Shown here piece by piece: positions 51,376-64,000 of a stretch of DNA of 64,000 nucleotides. The notes below the pieces were generated by a model. The model had not been told where the DNA came from, ran no database searches, and was given only the letters and a program-made list of their open reading frames with translations. The DNA lies in NCBI GenBank assembly GCA_009602725.1, contig WELB01000109.1:128026-192025 (forward strand), given 5' to 3'. The position numbers were made by a program, and so were the translations under genes. Every line of letters starts with the position of its first letter. The first letter of the stretch is position 1. The DNA is from Spirogloea muscicola. Lineage: Eukaryota > Streptophyta > Zygnematophyceae > Spirogloeales > Spirogloeaceae.

Positions 51376-52074
51376 TGTAATGAACCAGCCGTTTGGTTAA
51401 GCCATATGGCTCTGTTGCATTACATGACCGAACTCTTTGGGACAAGTGGGCCCGCCAGGTGGCGGGCCGGCTTGGCGCGCAAGGGGCCCGCCAGGTGGCG
51501 GGCTAGCTGGGCGCGCAAGGGCCCGCCCGGAGGCGGGTCCCGCCATTCGAAATACCCCTCGGTGATTCGCCGGTTCAAACCGGAAGATCTTGAGGGGCCC
51601 GCCGCAAGGCGGGCCTTGGGCCGAACCTGCTCACACCCCTGGAGGGGGGGTGGCACGGGGAAGCACAAGGAGCCTTGGGGGCTGAGGCTCGACAGAAGAA
51701 GTGGCACTCCCAATGGGGGCAAGGGCTGCGAAAAGCCAGCCCAAAAAGAATTCACAAAGGTTCAGAGGGGCCTAATAGCGGTGAGCAGCTACAAAGGGGC
51801 CTGAGGATGCAATGGTGTCAACAGACAGTCCAAGCCCGTGAAGCCCAGAGCAGTCTTGAAGCCCAGGGCCGCCGCACTCCGCTGCGGGGCCTGCTGCGCC
51901 GGCCTGCGCCCAGGAGGTGGAGTCGCCGCCGAACGGCGGCGCCACAGGGCCTATGTCCGCTGCGCGACGCGCTAGTGCCTCCACGTGTAGTGGGTTGGCC
52001 CCTGAACACCCTACGGCCAAACCCAATAAGGACTGCTCACCCTAACTGCGTGTGTAGGGCGAGGATTCACTACA
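51376..52074 (+). repeat. Solo LTR-1 with target duplication CAGCC
   Basis: TGTAATGAACCAGCCGTTTG to ...GGGCGAGGATTCACTACA. Flanks CAGCC at 51371-51375 and 52075-52079. It contains a 129-bp SE1 insertion at 51695-51823. Hairpin III CTCACCCTA...TAGGGCGAG at 52036-52063. Confidence 0.9.
51695..51823 (+). mobile_element. SE1 short non-autonomous element in a solo LTR
   Basis: 129 bp not present in other LTR-1 copies, flanked by GACA (51691-51694 and 51824-51827). 51698-51773 is a 76-nt match, one mismatch, to the reverse complement of 63530-63605. Contains GGGCTGCGAAAAGCCAGCCC, a weak inverted repeat. No coding capacity. Confidence 0.65.
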
Positions 52075-52079
52075 CAGCC

Positions 52080-52679
52080 CTCTCATGGGAACCCCTTGAA
52101 GTCGTTGGCCTTGCACCGTTCGCCCCCTATTCATTGCTTCGGGCTTTGCCATATTACTGATCATGAGGGTGGTTGCACCCCGTCTTTCGTCGTGCCGCCC
52201 TTTGGCTCGGTGTTCCGCACGTCCTTGCACGGCATGGAAAAAGAAGAAGCAGGCCTTGCAAAGGGGCCGAGGCTGTTAAAAACCAGCCTACAACGAAACA
52301 GCTCTTTCGATGTAAGGCCATGGCTGCGAGAGGCCAGCTCGTACACTCATAGTAAGAAGAAAGGTGAGCTTATTCAAGGGGTCGAGGATTTCAAAAGCCA
52401 CCCCGCATGGCATATATAGCGTCCCCAAATGTGTCCCGACTATGTGCTATTTGCTCTATGTCGAGCAGATACCGTTGTATGTCTGTCGTTCCTACCTGCT
52501 GCAGAACTGTCCAGCCTTTGGCTACTTATGCGGGTTTGCTACATGAAGCTTGGTGTTGCTCCGATAAGCCCCGTCTGCTGTTGCTGGTGCTGCTTGCCAG
52601 ACGGAGTCCACGAGTGACCGTCCCTTTGATACGCGCTTCTCCAGCCGGTGCGATTCTGTCGTTGAGCACTACCAGATCT
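52080..52679. other. Spacer with SE1-like remnants
   Basis: 52240-52300 (AGCAGGCCTTGCAAAGGGGC, GGCTGTTAAAAACCAGCC) and 52325-52400 (GGCTGCGAGAGGCCAGC, CAAAAGCCACCCC) resemble SE1. No gene recognised. Confidence 0.35.
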
Positions 52680-53263
52680 GCTTGCACCGCTTGCACCTTG
52701 GGGGCTACCCTCATCACACCCTCGGGAGGGGTGGCAGGATAAGTGCTATGAGAAGTTGACTCCGTGTGTGCTTTAGTGCTTTCCCTGGCCCCTTCGACCT
52801 TTGTTCATTATCTTCTCTGGGCTGGCCTCGCCCAGCCACCGCCCTCTCCTGGAAGCGTCTTTCTTCTATAAGTAGTGGGCCTTGGCCGGGCTCCTCAGTC
52901 CTACAAATGCCGAGTAAGACACAGCCCTGCTGCTACCTAGCCAGCCCCGCTACTGCCTGCTGCCGCAGCCGCAGCCACAGCTCTGCTGCTGCCGTCTGCT
53001 ACCCAGCCCGTCGCCGCAGCTCGACGCTGCGGGTCCCGCCAGCTCTCGCTGAGTATATGGCTGCGCCTCATGTGGGACAGCCACTGAACCTTGGTACATT
53101 CACCGCCATTGGGCGGTGCCTCAGGTAAGACTTCCACTGCGCCTTGTGCGCGTGTGTACGGTGGCGTACTCAGGTATGAGGGTTGTCACTTAAGCACCCT
53201 ATGTCCGAATTCAAACCGGGACGTTCGGACCCTGACTGTATGTATAGGGACATGGACGTCACA
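52680..53263 (+). repeat. LTR-7/LTR-3-like LTR interrupted at its TATA box
   Basis: U3 block ACCTTGGGGGCTACCCTCAT + CACACCCTCGGGAGGGGTGG (52690-52740), then an SE1 insertion, then AAGTAGTGGGCCTTGGCC and the full R-U5 to ...GGGACATGGACGTCACA. The hairpin CACCGCCATTGGGCGGTGCC is present. The 5' end is not resolved. Confidence 0.7.
52751..52865 (-). mobile_element. SE1 element inserted in an LTR TATA box
   Basis: 115 bp flanked by CTAT (52747-52750 and 52866-52869). Without it and one CTAT the LTR reads GTGCTATAAGTAGTGGG, the normal TATA region. The minus strand matches 63808-63950: AAGAAAG, GGCTGGGCGAGGCCAGCCCA, GAATGAACAAA-like, GGGGCCAGGGAAAGC, AAAGCACACA. Confidence 0.6.
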
Positions 53264-53546
53264 GCCCTCCTCCCTGTCACTCCCACTGCTCGCGCTGCTT
53301 CCGTACGTGTGTGTGCCTTTGCAGCCTTGCTGTGGACAAAACACATCAACTTCAATCCCTCGAAATCAATGTACTCGGGGGCATGCGACAAGAAAACAGG
53401 AGAGAGGGTGGTGAAGACAGCGCGCCCATAGAGGAAGGGGGCCAGCAAAACCAGCCCAGAAAGAATGGACAACGTCAAAAGCCAAAAAGCAAAAAACACA
53501 CAGCTAGGCAGCTAGAGAAATAAGACACGACGAAATCACAGGAAGC
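53264..53546. other. Spacer with an SE1-like copy
   Basis: 53430-53500 contains GAAGGGGGCCAGCAAAACCA + GCCCAGAAAGAATGGACAA, the SE1 core. No gene seen. Confidence 0.35.
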
Positions 53547-53909
53547 TCAATACCCCCGGGTGAGCAACACCAGGTCGGAGTAGCTCGACGCAGGAAAAGA
53601 TGCATCCAGACGCGACCCAGAAGCAGCCGCGATAGCGTGGCCCGCACGCGAGTGGACGGCACAGGCGAGGGAGCGTTGGAGGGACACGGAGAGCCCCATC
53701 CGGAATACCTGGGCCAGGGAGCCGGCCGCGTTGAAGCCGGACAGCCCCCCTGGCAGACCCGGCCGCCGCTCGGCGGCCTGCCGGGCAAGCCGCTGGAGGA
53801 GGTCCAGCCAGCCACGGCCATAGGCCCCGTGGACATCGATGGCCAGGGCTGCGAAGTCGTCGGCAGGCGGGTGATCTGCATATATCCATTCTTTGCCGCG
53901 GGCCGCCAC
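53547..53909 (-). pseudogene. ORF of about 120 aa, possible C-terminus of a non-LTR retrotransposon RT
   Basis: Reads DFAALAIDVHGAYGRGWLDL, LLQRLARQAAERRPG, then a glycine loop and VFRMGLSVSLQRSLACAVHS. The pattern 'LA.DV.G..G....LLQRLA' followed by a late 'LSV.LQR..A' resembles the C-terminal tail of RT ORFs common in algal and plant LINE-like elements. That is a family impression, not a match I can verify. No upstream RT domain is next to it. Two overlapping minus ORFs in other frames are GC shadows. Confidence 0.3.
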
Positions 53910-55960
53910 AGCGACCGCATGCCCAGCGGTCGTCGCCGACTCGGAGGGGTTAGCGGAGGCGACACAGTCGGGGGGTGGTGGGGATTGGGTGTAGGTATTG
54001 GTTGTCGATCAGTAACGTCATATTGAAAGATCGCAGGGCTGATCGGTTACGAGTATGAGAAAGTTAGGCATACACTGCGAGGCTGGTCGGCATCGACCTA
54101 CCAAGGAATCAAGCAAGAGCATCGACTGCGCTCAGACACTCAAAGCTAGGCCAAGCGCCGTCTCAGTGGCAGTATCTAAATCGCTATGAGTGGCTGGGCT
54201 GAGTGCCGTAAGAGCAGCGCAGCTATGCACGCAGCGGTGTGGTTCATGTGCCATGACAACACTTGTGTGGCCCAGGCATATGGCTCCGAATTAAGTAGAT
54301 TGACCGTCGAGGGGATAGCTGCTCGACGATTGCATTACTAAATTCGGGTGAAGGCCACATGACCAAGGGTTATATCACACCAACTTAAATGGCAATATGG
54401 CCCAAGGTTCACATCCTTCCTCATAGGCAGCCTGGATAGGGGGAGGTGTGGAACCTTCAGCGTGCAGTGACAGCTTGGGTGGATGCGCCAACTTAGGAGA
54501 TTAATCTGGATGGCAAGTTCTCATTGTACCTTGGTGGCAGTCTCCTTGGGAAGTATATATTGGTTGGTCCACATACTGAGGGAACGTAAGGCCTGTCGGC
54601 CCAAGAGGCAGGCTCGAGGGTGCAATGCAAAAGGGGCAGCACAAGTTGCGGCAGACGTGCGATGCCATTCAACAGTAGGCTAACAGCAGGTAATGCCAGC
54701 TTGCCGTTTGTACGTGTTGGACACATGCAAAATAGGCCGCCCAGCACATGAGGGAGAACGACTTTGGCTGAACAAAACACCACCCAACTCTTGAGTGACT
54801 GACGGGCGGACAAGAGGAAGCAGCTCTTCCAGAAGGGGGCGAGGCTGTCAGAAGCTAGCCCCGATGAATGATGGTCGAGACGAGGTCCAATAACGGTGGG
54901 GACCATGGGACAGTAAGGACAGCATAGCAGACAGCAGGCAGCCCCAACGCCATTCGTGAAGAGCCACAAGCAAAGGATCTTGCACTGGAGAGTAGCTGCT
55001 TGCTGGTTGGAAAGATTGCTTGTAAAACACTTCCTTATACAAGGAGAGACTATATGAAGGTCAGAAACTACGTCTCAAAAGCACGTCCCACTGACTGGAG
55101 CATGGCTGATGAGGTCAACGAGTGATTTGCGATTTATAAAGAAATACAAAATATACATATACGTGCCTCAGTCTCCCAGCCTAACTGGGAGTGTTGACAT
55201 TGTAGATCATGAATTGGGACAGATGGCAGTGTGTGGCTCGGCCACTGCTGCCTGCATGGTTCGGAAGTGCGCATATAGATGCTTTTGAGTCAAGTGCCAC
55301 GCTGAGTAGTGGGAAAGAGCACCCATAAGTGAGGAGCATGAGTGCCCAGGTGCAGGTACCATATTACACTATCGTGCTAGTGTGCACTATACGTACTGGA
55401 CAAACGGGGGTTGTGGAGGAAAGGCGTACTGTCGTTTGCCACTGTCGTTAATCGATATTATTTACAATTTGCAAATGACCCTTGGCCTACAAGTGCCGAC
55501 AACATGCAATTAAGAGTGCCAATAGGAGGATTCACAAATCTGAAAAGAGCAAATTCGCTGCCCCCATGGCTCATAAGTTCCGGCAATCTGATAGGCGAGT
55601 GGGGGTGGAGGGGTGGGGAATTGGGGGGGTGTATATTTGTGCATCAAGGGTTATCCAAGTGGTTGGTGGTCTACCGTATGCGGCTACCACATCGGGGCAC
55701 ACTCACTTGACAACAAAGGACTACCATACCTGTACTAGGCCTCTTAGACCTTGTAAACGCGGTGGTGGTCAAGTGTTGCAGATTGGCTATAGAACAATGT
55801 GTAACAAGCACGAATATGACGCCTCACAGTCATGCTCTCACACCGCAGTCAAGGATGGCTGATGTCCAAAGACGACTATCTAAAATGCTAATGCCATCAC
55901 GTAGAGAGTACACTTGGAGGCACCGTTAAGGATCATGCATCATCTCCTCAACCGAAGGTC
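53910..55960. other. Intergenic region, no recognisable gene
   Basis: Composition is less GC-rich than the LTR cluster. 54790-54870 has an SE1-like GGGGGCGAGGCTGTCAGAAG + CTAGCCCC. A perfect 7-bp stem CTCCCAG-CCTAA-CTGGGAG lies at about 55170-55190. A minus-strand TGTAA at 55462-55466, about 495 nt past the deubiquitinase stop, could be an algal-type poly(A) signal but is weak evidence. Confidence 0.35.
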
Positions 55961-63161
<7,201 letters not shown>

Positions 63162-63200
63162 GGCGGCGGCGGCGGCGGCGGCGTCGGGGGTGTGGCACGG
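63162..63200 (-). repeat. GCC trinucleotide repeat at the 5' UTR of UBP12
   Basis: About seven GGC units (plus strand) lie directly before the start codon at 63161, followed by a GC-rich stretch. It probably belongs to the 5' UTR; no TATA box is seen upstream. Confidence 0.5.
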
Positions 63201-63286
63201 CCCGGGGCACCGCCCCTGCCTCTCTCTGCCCCGCCCGTGCCGTCGTCCGCTGGCTGGGCTGTGCGCGTCGTTGGCCGCAGCCTGGC

Positions 63287-63312
63287 GAAGAAAGGGCTCG
63301 CCCATTGAGGAT
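63287..63312. repeat. 26-bp direct repeat (SE1 edge)
   Basis: GAAGAAAGGGCTCGCCCATT + GAGGAT is identical to 63808-63833 and contains the GGGCTCGCCC inverted motif. Confidence 0.6.
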
Positions 63313-63529
63313 TTAGCACCCACTTCCACCGTCGGGATGCCACGATGAAGGGCCGGCCCAAGGGGCAGTGGCTTCTCCGGCTCTCCATGCCCTCCCCGCT
63401 TTCTGCTACCGTATGCGATTGTCTATGTCCTTGCAGCGCTCCCAAGCGCTTGCTTTGCACCGCCGCGCTGGTCGCACCCTTGCAGCAACCTCTGGCTTGC
63501 GCAGCGGGGTTGCTCTTCCTCCCGCTCTT

Positions 63530-63605
63530 AGGCCCCTCTGAACCTTTGTGAATTCATTTTGGGCTGGCTTTTCGCAGCCCTTGCCCCCATTGGGAGTGCC
63601 ACTTC
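63530..63605 (-). repeat. SE1 copy upstream of UBP12
   Basis: 76 nt identical, apart from one base, to the reverse complement of 51698-51773. Confidence 0.8.
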
Positions 63606-63663
63606 TTCCTCCCCTCAGCACATCTGACTTCCTACTGCTGACACGGGGGTATTGAGGGCGCCC

Positions 63664-63776
63664 TGTCTGCCTAGCCTCCTCTGAACCTTTTTGAATTCTT
63701 TTTGGGCTGGCTTTTCGCAGCCCTTGACCCCATAAAGAAAGAAGTAGCACTCCCCATTGGGAGTGCCACTTCTTCC
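63664..63776 (-). repeat. Second SE1 copy with internal palindrome
   Basis: The same core (AGCCTCCTCTGAACC, TTTTTGGGCTGGCTTTTCGC + AGCCCTTG) with an added palindromic GTAGCACTCCCCATTGGGAG + TGCCAC. Confidence 0.75.
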
Positions 63777-63807
63777 TTTGGCTCCGTCATGACACCTGTA
63801 TGCATTT

Positions 63808-63950
63808 GAAGAAAGGGCTCGCCCATTGAGGATAGGGGCTGGACAAGCCAGCCCAAAAAAGAATGAACAAAAAACGAGAAGGGGGCCAGAGGAAGCCAGA
63901 GGAAGCGCTAAGAAACCAAAGCACACAAAGAAAGAAAGCAGCTACAAATT
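63808..63950 (+). repeat. Third SE1 copy, opposite orientation
   Basis: GAAGAAAGGGCTCGCCCATT, GGGGCTGGACAAGCCAGCCC + AAAAAAGAATGAACAAA, GGGGGCCAGAGGAAGC twice, AAACCAAAGCACACA. It matches the minus strand of 52751-52865. Confidence 0.65.
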
Positions 63951-64000
63951 ACTCAGTAACCCCTGCTAAGCAGCCGCAAATCAGAGAGGCTAGGGTCCTG

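Noticed and set aside
63345-63551. Possible divergent small gene upstream of UBP12
   Set aside because: No conserved protein, and the frame runs into an SE1 copy.

Overview
The window is a piece of nuclear genome from a green-lineage eukaryote, most likely a GC-rich alga. About 5/6 of it (1 to ~53,300) is a stack of LTR retrotransposons inserted into one another. The last ~8 kb holds one conserved host gene, a 29-exon plant-type USP7/UBP12 deubiquitinase on the minus strand (55,961-63,161). The green-lineage call rests on the UBP12-like N-terminus (MTML...), a MATH-first domain order, a length near that of land-plant UBP12/13, chromodomain-bearing Ty3/gypsy elements, and a TTTAGGG-type telomere-like patch. 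I cannot name a species.

Retrotransposon region. I recognise at least seven LTR families, labelled by eye: LTR-1 (TGTAATGAACCAGCC...), LTR-2 (TGTAACGTCCCCGCC...), LTR-3 (TGTAACGTCCCCCCTG...), LTR-4 (TGTAACGTTCCCAC...), LTR-5 (TGTAACGTTCCCTCC...), LTR-6 (TGTAGCATTCCGCC...), LTR-7 (TGTAACGTTCCCCCCG...), plus one Ty1/copia LTR. Internal regions are Ty3/gypsy chromovirus type: gag with a CCHC knuckle, aspartic protease, reverse transcriptase (YLDD), RNase H, HHCC/D-D-E integrase, GPF motif, chromodomain. The primer binding site is TGGTATCAGAGG (initiator-Met tRNA type) and the polypurine tract is AGTGGGGAGGAA. All coding regions carry frameshifts, stops or deletions. Element B (25,333-33,741) is the most complete. 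Element C (41,564-45,603) is a young internally deleted copy with matching LTRs and a perfect target-site duplication.

Nesting. Perfect 5-bp target-site duplications let the order of insertion be read. An old plus-strand pol (23,928-36,188) received an LTR-5, which received element B. Element B's 5' LTR contains an LTR-2 piece and its 3' LTR received another LTR-1. A second stack (39,910-46,518) is gag, then LTR-6, then a solo LTR-1 and element C. Most LTRs with clean duplications are solo, so LTR-LTR recombination has been frequent. A short non-autonomous element (called SE1 here) has inserted into two LTRs and recurs just upstream of the host gene.

Host gene region. From ~53,300 the composition becomes less GC-rich and the LTRs stop. 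53,547-53,909 has one ORF that may be a non-LTR retrotransposon remnant. 53,910-55,960 has no recognisable gene. The deubiquitinase exons can all be placed from protein conservation and splice sites; three of its 28 introns appear to use GC donors. All coordinates and family groupings come from reading the sequence by eye, without alignment software.
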